Shown: positions 16,323 to 23,231 of the stretch, piece by piece | Position numbering within the stretch: position 1 is the stretch's first letter | Layout: each line of letters begins with the position of its first letter | From: CAVQZA01 sp963718355 | GTDB taxonomy: Bacteria; Actinomycetota; Thermoleophilia; Gaiellales; Gaiellaceae | NCBI GenBank assembly: GCA_963718355.1 | Contig: CAVQZA010000002.1 | Span: 62,001-126,000 of the forward strand | DNA length: 64,000 nucleotides | Reading direction: 5' to 3' | Translations under genes and position numbers: made by a program | Notes under the pieces: generated by a model | Database searches by the model: none | What the model was told of the DNA's origin: nothing | Seen by the model: only the letters and a program-made list of their open reading frames with translations

Positions 16323-16823
16323 ATGGACGTCCTCGTACTGATCGACAAGCTCGACGATCTCGTGCACAACGCGAAGGCCGTGCCCCTTACCGACCAGGTA
16401 CGGATCGATCGCGAGGAGATCTACGACATCCTCGACCAGATGCGGGCGACGATTCCCGAGGAGATCAAGCAGGCGCGCTGGATCGTCAAGGAGCGCCAGG
16501 AGATGCTCGCCGAGGCCAAGCGCGAATGCGATCGGATCCTCCAGGAGGCGCGCGAGCAGGCCGTGCGCGAGGCCTCGCAGACCGAGATCGTGAAGCTTGC
16601 CGAACGGCAGGCGCAGGACATCGTCGACGAAGCTCGCCGCCAGGCGCGGGAGACCCGCCTCGAGATGGAGGACTGGGCTGACGGCATTCTCTCGACGCTC
16701 GAGGTCAACCTCGACAAGTTCCTCGGCGCCGTGAAGCGCGGCCGTGAGCGGCTCTCGGAGCGCTCGCAGGAGTCGGTCGTGGCCGGTGTCGGCCCCGCCG
16801 ACGACGGCGACGAGCCGTACTAA
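16323..16823 (+). CDS. SepIVA/DivIVA-like coiled-coil cell division protein
   Basis: A 166-residue, highly charged coiled-coil protein. It recalls the actinobacterial septation factor SepIVA (M. tuberculosis Rv2927c). The first 65 residues match the pattern of a short helix, a VPLTDQVRIDREE turn and an EEIKQARWIVKERQEMLAEAK helix. The C-terminal ILSTLEVNLDKFLGAVKRGR matches the SepIVA tail. The central coiled coil is clearly shorter than in mycobacteria. A good Shine-Dalgarno (AGGAG, 16313-16317) precedes the ATG. Expected to organise the septum or polar envelope synthesis. Confidence 0.75.
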   Translation: MDVLVLIDKLDDLVHNAKAVPLTDQVRIDREEIYDILDQMRATIPEEIKQARWIVKERQEMLAEAKRECDRILQEAREQAVREASQTEIVKLAERQAQDIVDEARRQARETRLEMEDWADGILSTLEVNLDKFLGAVKRGRERLSERSQESVVAGVGPADDGDEPY

Positions 16824-16857
16824 CCGGCTCAGGCCCGGCGCGTCAACAGCTAGGGCC

Positions 16858-18477
16858 ATGCGTGTGCTCATCCTCGCTTGCTTCTTCGCGGTCGCCGTGT
16901 TCACCGGCGTCGCCGGCGCGGGGACGGCTCAGGTCACGACGCTTGCCGTCGGCGTTGGGCCCACCGCAGTAGCCGTCGACTCGACGCGCAACCTCGTCTT
17001 CGTCCTGAGCCAGCGCTCGAACACGATCGGCGTGATCGACGGTTCCACGCGAGCGACAGTCGCCACGATCACGCGCCCTCCCGGCGGCCGAGGCGTCGCG
17101 CTCGCGCTCGATCCCGCCTCCGGCCGCCTCTATGACCTCGACACGGTGCTCTCGCAGGTGCTCGTGTGGGACGAGAAGACACATGCGCTGCTCACGCGCT
17201 GGCCGGTGCCGGCGGCGGCGCACGGGGTCGCGGTCGACCCCGCCCAGAACCGCGTCTACGTGACGAGCGCCGTGAGCGGCGTCGGCTATTTCACGGCTTT
17301 CGACGCGACGAGCGGGGCGCGGATCATCTCGCGCGTGGTCGGCACCGATCCGCGAGGCCTCGCCGTCGATCCGACCACAGGCCTCGCCTGGGTGGCGGAT
17401 GCTGCGACGCAGGTCGTCTACGTCGTCGATCCGAAGCTGGCCCTCGAGGTGAACTTCTTCCCGATCGCCGACGGTGCGTTCGCCGTCGCGATCGACCCGC
17501 GCGTGGGTGCAAGGCGGGTCTGGGTCGGCGGAGGCCGCGGCGTCACCGTGATCCTGCCCGACAAGAACATGGCCGCGGGCACCGCCGGGACCGGCGGACC
17601 GGCGATGTCGGTCGCGATCGACACGACCACGGGCCGCGGCTACGCCGTGACAGCTGCCTCCACGCCGAGCACGCAGGGGACGCTGTCGGTGCTCCAGCAA
17701 GCGAACACGGGAGTTCCGACGGTCGTCGAGCGCGTGCCGGTGGGCGTCTCGCCCCTCGGTGTCGGCGTCGACCTCTACAACTCGCGCGTTTTCGTCGCCA
17801 ACGCCGGCGCGGACCCGGACCCGGGGTCGGTGAACGTCGCCTCGGAGTTCCAGCCGCTGACGCACGGCTTCCACTTCGCGAACCGGTTCGCCGCGAAGAA
17901 ACGCGGCGTGTTCGATCTCGCCGCAACGCCCTTCGGTCTCTCGGGCGGCATGGTCTACGCGGCCCTCGACACGTTCAATCTCGGCTGGCGGACGCCGCCG
18001 GACACCACCCCGCCCGCCGTGGGCTCGGTGCGCGAGTACATCTCGAGGCGGGAGGTCGACGGCCTCGGCGCGCTGAGCGCCGCTTTGGTCAAGCGCTTCC
18101 ACCTCTGGCAGAGCTACCCCGGCACAGGCCCGGCCGGGCTGCCGCAGCGGTCTCTGGCCGAGTTCACGCGCGCGCTTCGGCCGAAGCTCGACAAAGGCGT
18201 TCCGGTTCCGGTCGGCGTCGTCCTCGCGACCGAGGGCCGGCCGGTGTGGGAGAACCGCGAGGTGCTCGCGACCGGCTACTTCCGCAAGGGCAGCCAGTAC
18301 GTCCTCGAGCTGTATGACCCCGCCCTGCCGAACCGCACCGCCTACCTCTTCACGACGACCCGCCGCGAGACCCTCCAGTCGAACGGCCAGGGCCAGGTCG
18401 GCAAGCCGTGGCGCGGCTTCTTCGCGATCTCGACGTACAAGCTCGCGACGCCGCCGTGGCCGCCCACCGCTAACTAG
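16858..18477 (+). CDS. Secreted YVTN-type beta-propeller with peptidase-like C-terminus
   Basis: A 539-residue exported protein. It has a signal peptide of about 20 residues (MRVLILACFFAVAVFTG). Residues 25-330 are YVTN/NHL-like repeats with recurring GVGPTAVAVD, GRGVALALD, AHGVAVDPA and PRGLAVDPT turns, which should fold as a beta-propeller. The remainder resembles a papain-like fold seen in extracellular actinobacterial proteins: a FGLSGGMVYAALD helix and later the NREVLATGY and LYDPALPN segments. The helix has Ser where I expect a catalytic Cys, so the domain may be inactive. The C-terminal assignment is tentative. Confidence 0.6.
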   Translation: MRVLILACFFAVAVFTGVAGAGTAQVTTLAVGVGPTAVAVDSTRNLVFVLSQRSNTIGVIDGSTRATVATITRPPGGRGVALALDPASGRLYDLDTVLSQVLVWDEKTHALLTRWPVPAAAHGVAVDPAQNRVYVTSAVSGVGYFTAFDATSGARIISRVVGTDPRGLAVDPTTGLAWVADAATQVVYVVDPKLALEVNFFPIADGAFAVAIDPRVGARRVWVGGGRGVTVILPDKNMAAGTAGTGGPAMSVAIDTTTGRGYAVTAASTPSTQGTLSVLQQANTGVPTVVERVPVGVSPLGVGVDLYNSRVFVANAGADPDPGSVNVASEFQPLTHGFHFANRFAAKKRGVFDLAATPFGLSGGMVYAALDTFNLGWRTPPDTTPPAVGSVREYISRREVDGLGALSAALVKRFHLWQSYPGTGPAGLPQRSLAEFTRALRPKLDKGVPVPVGVVLATEGRPVWENREVLATGYFRKGSQYVLELYDPALPNRTAYLFTTTRRETLQSNGQGQVGKPWRGFFAISTYKLATPPWPPTAN

Positions 18478-19378
18478 CGGCCTGGAGCTCCGCAGCCAGC
18501 TCCTGCGTCGCCTCGACGAACGCCAGCGCCGCCGGTGAGCGGTAGCGGTCGCGGTGCCACGCGAGCGCGAGCAGGCGCGGCGGGATCAGGTTCCCGAGCG
18601 GCAGCGCGACGAGACCCTCCTGCTCCGGGTCGACGACGAGCTGAGGCACGGCGGCGACGCCCATCCCCGCGGCCACGAGGCCGAGGACGGTGCCGTTGTC
18701 GTCCGAGCGGAACGCGTAGTCGACACCGGGCAGGTCGTGCTTGCGGTCGGTGCGCCAGCCGATCAGCGGCTGCTGCTCGAGCTCCCGGAGCGACGGAGCC
18801 GTGCTGCGCATGCCGAGCGGTGAGTCGGCGGCCACGAGCAGGACGTACGGGTCGCGGAGGATCTCGACCCACTCGAACGGCCCTTCCTCGAGCGGCAGCT
18901 CGCAGAACGCGAGATCGAGCTCGCCGCGCTCGACCGCGGAGAGAAGCTCGGCGTGGACGACCGACTCGACGAGCTGGACGCCGACGCGCGGGAACCGCTT
19001 CTTGAAGCGCTGCAGCAGGCCGGGGAGGAGGCGCGCGCCCACACTCTGGAAGATCCCGACGCGCAGCGGCCCGCCTTCGCCGGCGAGCAGCGCGGCCATG
19101 TCCGCCTGCGCCGCGGCGAGCCGGGCCACGATCGCATCGGCGTGACGGCTCAGGAGCCGGCCGGCGTCGGTGAGCGAGACGGCGCGGGGCCCGCCCGGCC
19201 GCTCGACGAGCTTCGCGCCGACGAGCTGCTCGAGCCGCGCGATCTGCTGGCTGACCGCGGACTGGGTGTAGCCGAGCCGCAGCGCGGCCCGTCCGAAGGA
19301 GCCCTCGCGCTCGACCGCCTGCAGCGCCGCGAGATGGCGCAGTTCGACGCCGAGCCAATTATCAGGGTCAGTGATCAT
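18470..19378 (-). CDS. LysR-family transcriptional regulator
   Basis: A 302-residue LysR regulator. The winged helix-turn-helix covers about 10-70 (ELRHLAALQAVEREGSFGRA, then LGYTQSAVSQQIARLEQ), followed by a periplasmic-binding-like effector domain to the C-terminus. It is divergent from the small membrane protein and the EamA exporter at 19432-20531, the usual arrangement for a LysR regulator and its target. A TATCAT box (19384-19389, minus strand) sits 5 bases before the ATG, so its mRNA is probably leaderless. The effector is unknown. Confidence 0.9.
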   Translation of the reverse strand: MITDPDNWLGVELRHLAALQAVEREGSFGRAALRLGYTQSAVSQQIARLEQLVGAKLVERPGGPRAVSLTDAGRLLSRHADAIVARLAAAQADMAALLAGEGGPLRVGIFQSVGARLLPGLLQRFKKRFPRVGVQLVESVVHAELLSAVERGELDLAFCELPLEEGPFEWVEILRDPYVLLVAADSPLGMRSTAPSLRELEQQPLIGWRTDRKHDLPGVDYAFRSDDNGTVLGLVAAGMGVAAVPQLVVDPEQEGLVALPLGNLIPPRLLALAWHRDRYRSPAALAFVEATQELAAELQAAS

Positions 19379-19383
19379 GTCGA

Positions 19384-19411
19384 ATGATAACTCGATTTGT
19401 GCTAATAGGAT
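19384..19411. promoter_or_regulatory. Divergent promoter region of LysR gene and transporter
   Basis: An AT-rich patch unlike its GC-rich surroundings. It contains TATCAT on the minus strand for the LysR gene and TAGGAT (19406-19411) on the plus strand for the small membrane protein and EamA gene. LysR proteins usually bind between such start sites, but I cannot define a clear T-N11-A operator by eye. Confidence 0.4.
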
Positions 19412-19431
19412 AGCGCAGGCACTGTGAGTGC

Positions 19432-19557
19432 ATGGCAGTTTTCGTGATCATCATCGTCGTTGTTGCAGCCGGTCTCGCCTCGGTTCTGCGTGACGCGCCC
19501 GAGCGGCGCGTCGAGCAGTATCCGCGCGGCTGGTGGCCCGCCTCCAAGAGGCGGTAG
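19432..19557 (+). CDS. Small single-pass membrane protein (41 aa)
   Basis: A short reading frame of 41 residues starting MAVFVIIIVVVAAGL, with one strongly hydrophobic N-terminal segment and a basic cytoplasmic-type tail ending SKRR. Its stop lies 5 bases before the GTG at 19563 of the EamA transporter and it begins 20 bases after a -10 box, so it looks like the first gene of that transcript. No homologue is recognised. It could instead be a leader peptide or simply untranslated. Confidence 0.45.
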   Translation: MAVFVIIIVVVAAGLASVLRDAPERRVEQYPRGWWPASKRR

Positions 19558-19562
19558 CGCCC

Positions 19563-20531
19563 GTGACAGCCTCGTCTCTCCGCGGCCGCCGTGCAGCGAC
19601 CGTCAGCCTCGGCCTGGCTGCGATCTACCTGATCTGGGGCTCTACGTACCTCGCCGTGATGGTCGCGATCCGCACCATGCCGCCGCTTCTGATGTCGTCG
19701 GTGCGCTTCCTCGTTGCCGGCGCGTTGCTCTACGTCTGGGCCCGCCGTCGGGAGGCGCGTGCCTCCGCGGCGCCCGACGGCCGTCAGTGGCTTGCCGCGG
19801 GCACCACCGGCTTCGCGCTGCTCCTGATCGGGAGCGGCGGGATCGCGTGGGCCGAGCAGCGGCTCGACTCCGGCGTGGCGGCCCTCCTCGGCGCGTCGAT
19901 CCCGCTTTGGATCGCGCTGCTCGACCGGCTCCTCTTCGGCTCGCGCCTCAGCCGCCTCGCCATGGCCGGCCTCGGGATCGGGCTCGCGGGTGTCTTCGTG
20001 CTCGTCGGCCCGGCCTCGAACGGCGTCAACTACATCGGTGCCGCCGCAGTGCTCGTCTCGTCGCTCGGCTGGGCCGCCGGCTCCCTGCACGCCCGCTCCT
20101 CGCCGTTGCCGCGCTCGCCGCTGCTCACCGCGGGGATGCAGATGCTCGTGGGCGGCGCGCTGCTCGGGATCGCCGGGATCGCGGCCGGCGAGACCTCTCA
20201 GATTCACCTCGAGCACCTCTCGGCTGTGTCGCTCGTGGCCTTCGGCTACCTCGTCGTCGGCGGCTCGCTGCTCGCCTATCCGCTCTACCACTGGCTGCTG
20301 CGCAATGCGCCGACGCGCGTCGTCACGACGCATGCCTACGTGAACCCTGCGGTCGCCGTCCTGCTCGGCTGGGCCGTGCTCGCCGAGCCGCTGTCACGCT
20401 CCACGCTCGTCGCCGCGGCCGCGATCGTCGTTTCGGTGCTGCTGATCGTCGGCTCGCGTGCTGTGCCCGAGCGCGGCAAGGTGATTCCGTTCCCGGGGCT
20501 GCGCCGCGCTGAGCTAGAGCGCGCCGCGTAA
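19563..20531 (+). CDS. EamA (DMT) family transporter
   Basis: A 322-residue membrane protein with about ten transmembrane helices in two EamA repeats. It belongs to the drug/metabolite transporter superfamily and is probably an exporter of amino acids or metabolites. The first repeat begins LGLAAIYLIWGSTYLAV and the second ends in the conserved AYVNPAVAVLLGW stretch before the last helices. GTG 19563 is preferred to GTG 19533 because it avoids overlap with the small frame upstream and leaves a normal N-terminus. The adjacent LysR gene is its probable regulator. The substrate cannot be told from sequence. Confidence 0.85.
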   Translation: MTASSLRGRRAATVSLGLAAIYLIWGSTYLAVMVAIRTMPPLLMSSVRFLVAGALLYVWARRREARASAAPDGRQWLAAGTTGFALLLIGSGGIAWAEQRLDSGVAALLGASIPLWIALLDRLLFGSRLSRLAMAGLGIGLAGVFVLVGPASNGVNYIGAAAVLVSSLGWAAGSLHARSSPLPRSPLLTAGMQMLVGGALLGIAGIAAGETSQIHLEHLSAVSLVAFGYLVVGGSLLAYPLYHWLLRNAPTRVVTTHAYVNPAVAVLLGWAVLAEPLSRSTLVAAAAIVVSVLLIVGSRAVPERGKVIPFPGLRRAELERAA

Positions 20532-20534
20532 ACT
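20529..20534 (+). promoter_or_regulatory. -10 box of the DUF177-rpmF genes
   Basis: TAAACT overlaps the EamA stop codon and ends 6 bases before the DUF177 ATG. No Shine-Dalgarno sequence; a leaderless mRNA is predicted. Confidence 0.5.
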
Positions 20535-20540
20535 CAGAGC

Positions 20541-21050
20541 ATGACCAGCTTCGACCTGCGCGCGGTCAAGCTCCGGTCGGGTGAAGAGTTCCGCGACGAG
20601 ATCCCCGTGGTGATCGAGCCGCTCGAGCTCGGCGGCCAGCGCTATATCGCCGTCCCCGAGGAGGTGCCCGCCGAGCTCACGATCCAGCGCGCCAGCACCG
20701 GCACGGTGTTCGAGCTCGAGCTCACCGTGCGCCTGCACGGGCCCTGCGTCCGCTGCCTCACCGATGCGGTGCTCGAGCTCCCGGTCCACGGTCACGAGTA
20801 CCAGGCCAACAACCCCGAGGGTGTCGAGGAGCTGCAGAACGCCTACCTCACCGACGACCGCCTCGATCTCACCCAGTGGGCGCGCGACTGCATCGCCGTC
20901 GCGCTGCCGGAGAAGATCCTCTGCCGTCCCGACTGCGCCGGCCTGTGCCCGACCTGCGGCCGCGATCTCAACCTCGAGCCGCACCAGCACGAGGAAGAGG
21001 TCGTCGACTCGCGCTGGTCTGCACTCGCCGAGTTGCGCGACAACCTCTAG
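20541..21050 (+). CDS. DUF177 (YceD) family protein
   Basis: A 169-residue member of the YceD/DUF177 family, linked elsewhere to 23S rRNA or large-subunit assembly and almost always encoded beside rpmF, as here. This version carries a CVRC pair in the middle and a four-cysteine cluster CRPDCAGLCPTCG near the C-terminus, probably a zinc site. It is followed 19 bases later by rpmF, which has its own -10 box. Confidence 0.88.
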   Translation: MTSFDLRAVKLRSGEEFRDEIPVVIEPLELGGQRYIAVPEEVPAELTIQRASTGTVFELELTVRLHGPCVRCLTDAVLELPVHGHEYQANNPEGVEELQNAYLTDDRLDLTQWARDCIAVALPEKILCRPDCAGLCPTCGRDLNLEPHQHEEEVVDSRWSALAELRDNL

Positions 21051-21051
21051 G

Positions 21052-21057
21052 TATACT
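21052..21057 (+). promoter_or_regulatory. -10 box of rpmF
   Basis: TATACT ends 12 bases before the rpmF ATG, giving at most a very short leader and no room for a Shine-Dalgarno sequence. Confidence 0.5.
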
Positions 21058-21069
21058 CCGCACCCGCTC

Positions 21070-21258
21070 ATGGCAGTCCCCAAGAAAAAGACCTCAAAAT
21101 CGCGCCGCGACAAGCGCAGGGCGCAGCACGGGATCGAGGCACCTCGCGTGAACGAGTGCCCGGTCTGCCATCAGCCGAAGCTGCCTCACACCATGTGCCC
21201 GAACTGCAAGACGTACAACGGGCGCGAGGTCGAGCCGCTGCGCGTTCCCACGCCGTAG
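21070..21258 (+). CDS. rpmF: 50S ribosomal protein L32, zinc type
   Basis: A 62-residue large-subunit protein. The N-terminus is AVPKKKTSKSRRDKRRAQ, and two CxxC pairs (CPVCHQ and CPNC) form the zinc ribbon of the C+ form. ATG 21070 begins the conserved MAVPKKK. It sits between DUF177 and plsX, a nearly universal bacterial order. Confidence 0.95.
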   Translation: MAVPKKKTSKSRRDKRRAQHGIEAPRVNECPVCHQPKLPHTMCPNCKTYNGREVEPLRVPTP

Positions 21259-21262
21259 CCCT

Positions 21263-22261
21263 GTGATCCGCATCGCGGTCGACGCGATGGGTGCTGATCT
21301 CGGGCCGGAGGAGATCATCGCCGGGGCGCGCGAGTCCGCGTCCGATTCGATAGTGCCGATCCTCTTCGGCGATGCCGGCCTCGACGCGGGCGGGCTCGAG
21401 CACGTCGCGACGAGCGGTGTGATCGAGATGAGCGACTCGCCGGCCGAGACGGTGCGCGCGATGCCGGACTCGTCCCTCGTCGCCGCTTGCCGGGCGGTGG
21501 GAGAGGGGCGCGCAGACGCCGTCGTCTCCGCGGGGAACACCGGTGCGATGCTCGCGGCCTGCCTGTTCGAGCTCGGCCGCATCCGGGGCGTCTACAGACC
21601 GGCGATCGCGGTGCCCATCCCGTCGCCGCTCGGTCCCACGGTGCTGATCGACGTCGGCGCCACGGCGGATGCGCGCGCCGAGCACCTGCTCCAGTTCGCG
21701 ACGATGGGCTCCGTCTTCGCCAGGGAGATTCTCGAGGTCGCGAATCCCGAGGTGCGGCTGCTCTCGATTGGCGAGGAGCCCGAGAAGGGCAACGCGCTGA
21801 CCCTCGAGGCGCACGCGCTGCTCGCGGCGAGCGAGCTCAACTTCGCGGGCAACATCGAGAGCCGCCACCTGCTCGAAGGCGCGGCGGACGTCGTCGTCTG
21901 CGACGGCTTCACGGGCAACGTCTGCCTCAAGCTGATCGAGGGGACGACCTCGATGCTGCTCCAGGCGCTGCGCGAGGAGATCACTTCCACGGCGCGCGGC
22001 CGCCTCGGCGGCCTGCTGATCGCCCCCGCAGCCCGGCGCCTGCGGGACCGGCTCGACCCCGACGCGTACGGCGGCGCCTACCTCCTCGGGCTCAAAGGGC
22101 TCGCCGTGGTGGCGCACGGAAACTCGAACCGGCGGGCGATTGCGAGCGCGATCAGGCTCGCCGCGAGGGGTGTCGAGCATCGCATCGTCGAACGCCTTGC
22201 CGAGCGCCTGCCGAATGGCGTGGTAGCATCGGCGCGCTCTCAGACCCCGACCCCAAAATGA
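21263..22261 (+). CDS. plsX: Phosphate acyltransferase PlsX
   Basis: Converts acyl-ACP and phosphate to acyl-phosphate for the first acylation of glycerol 3-phosphate. The 332-residue protein starts IRIAVDAMGADLGPEE, with the family VDAMGGD motif changed at one Gly, and has VSAGNTGAMLA and CDGFTGNVCLK. GTG lies four bases after the rpmF stop. acpP follows. The same acyl-phosphate pool could also be supplied by the FakA/FakB genes at 4.7-7.5 kb. Confidence 0.94.
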   Translation: MIRIAVDAMGADLGPEEIIAGARESASDSIVPILFGDAGLDAGGLEHVATSGVIEMSDSPAETVRAMPDSSLVAACRAVGEGRADAVVSAGNTGAMLAACLFELGRIRGVYRPAIAVPIPSPLGPTVLIDVGATADARAEHLLQFATMGSVFAREILEVANPEVRLLSIGEEPEKGNALTLEAHALLAASELNFAGNIESRHLLEGAADVVVCDGFTGNVCLKLIEGTTSMLLQALREEITSTARGRLGGLLIAPAARRLRDRLDPDAYGGAYLLGLKGLAVVAHGNSNRRAIASAIRLAARGVEHRIVERLAERLPNGVVASARSQTPTPK

Positions 22262-22267
22262 GGTGAC

Positions 22268-22513
22268 ATGGCAGCCTCCCGCGAAGAGGTATCCGAACGT
22301 GTGAAGGAAGTCCTCGTCGAGCAGCTCGGCATCGATGAGGCAGAGATCACCGACGAGGCGTCGTTCCAGGATGACCTGGACGCCGATTCGCTCGATCTGG
22401 TCGAGTTGATCATGGAGCTCGAGGATCAGTTCGGGATCAAGATCTCCGACGAGGATGCGCAGAAGATCACGACCGTCGGACAGGCGATCGACTACGTCTC
22501 GACGCACCAGTAG
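22268..22513 (+). CDS. acpP: Acyl carrier protein
   Basis: An 81-residue acidic helical carrier whose Ser41 in the DADSLDLVEL motif receives phosphopantetheine. It carries acyl chains in type II fatty acid synthesis and feeds PlsX, encoded just upstream. A Shine-Dalgarno-like AGGTGA overlaps the plsX stop a few bases before the ATG, so translation is probably coupled. Confidence 0.95.
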   Translation: MAASREEVSERVKEVLVEQLGIDEAEITDEASFQDDLDADSLDLVELIMELEDQFGIKISDEDAQKITTVGQAIDYVSTHQ

Positions 22514-22559
22514 GCCTGCCTCCGGAGGCGAGCTCGAGCGGCTGATCGACGAGCTTCCT

Positions 22560-23195
22560 GTGAGCGCGGGCGAGCTCGTCTTCACGCACCCGAACTGGGC
22601 GCCGGACCGTGCCTCCTCCTACGAGCGGCTCGAGTTCCTCGGTGACAGCGTGCTCGAGCTCGCCGTGGCGGCGGCCCTGTACGAGCGGCATCCGGACTTC
22701 TCCGAAGGCCGGCTGACCAAAGTTCGCGCGCAGGCGGTGTCGCGGGCGAGCTGCGCGATCGTCGCCGACGAGATCGATCTCGGGCGGCGGCTGCGCGAGC
22801 GCGGCGAATTGCTGGAAGGCGACGACGCGGCGAGTCTCTCGCACAACCGTCGCATCCTGGGTGCGGTGCTCGAGGCCGCGCTCGGGGCGCTCTATCTCGA
22901 GCACGGCTTCGAGGCGGTTCGCCCGGCCGTCGTCGGTGCGTTCGACGGGCGGATCCAGGAGGCGCTGACCAGCCCGCTCGACCACAAGACGGCGCTCCAG
23001 GAAGCGCTCGGCAAGCTCGGCCGCCGCGCGATGTACACGGTGCTGACCGTCGACGGGCCGCCGCACGACCGGTTCTTCGTCTGCGCGGTCCTGATCGACG
23101 GCGAGCAGGCTGGGACGGGCCGTGGCCGCTCGAAGAAGGAGGCGGAGCAGGAAGCCGCACAGGAGGCTCTAGCCGGGCTCGCCGCTGCCCAGTAA
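22560..23195 (+). CDS. rnc: Ribonuclease III (start uncertain)
   Basis: Double-strand-specific endoribonuclease for rRNA and mRNA processing. The signature ERLEFLGDSVLELAV and later catalytic acidic residues are present, followed by a C-terminal double-stranded RNA-binding domain that begins near DHKTALQEALG. Conserved helix sequence (ELERLIDELP) continues upstream of GTG 22560, yet no ATG, GTG or TTG lies between the acpP stop and that GTG. The true start may be a rare codon near 22542, or the in-frame ATG 22455 inside acpP. I give the conservative start. Confidence 0.85.
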   Translation: MSAGELVFTHPNWAPDRASSYERLEFLGDSVLELAVAAALYERHPDFSEGRLTKVRAQAVSRASCAIVADEIDLGRRLRERGELLEGDDAASLSHNRRILGAVLEAALGALYLEHGFEAVRPAVVGAFDGRIQEALTSPLDHKTALQEALGKLGRRAMYTVLTVDGPPHDRFFVCAVLIDGEQAGTGRGRSKKEAEQEAAQEALAGLAAAQ

Positions 23196-23217
23196 GGACC
23201 CCATCCGGGCTGACCGC

Positions 23218-23223
23218 GATACT
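23218..23223 (+). promoter_or_regulatory. -10 box of smc
   Basis: GATACT, one mismatch from TATACT, ends 8 bases before the smc GTG. No Shine-Dalgarno; leaderless start predicted. Confidence 0.4.
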
Positions 23224-23231
23224 GCGACCTC

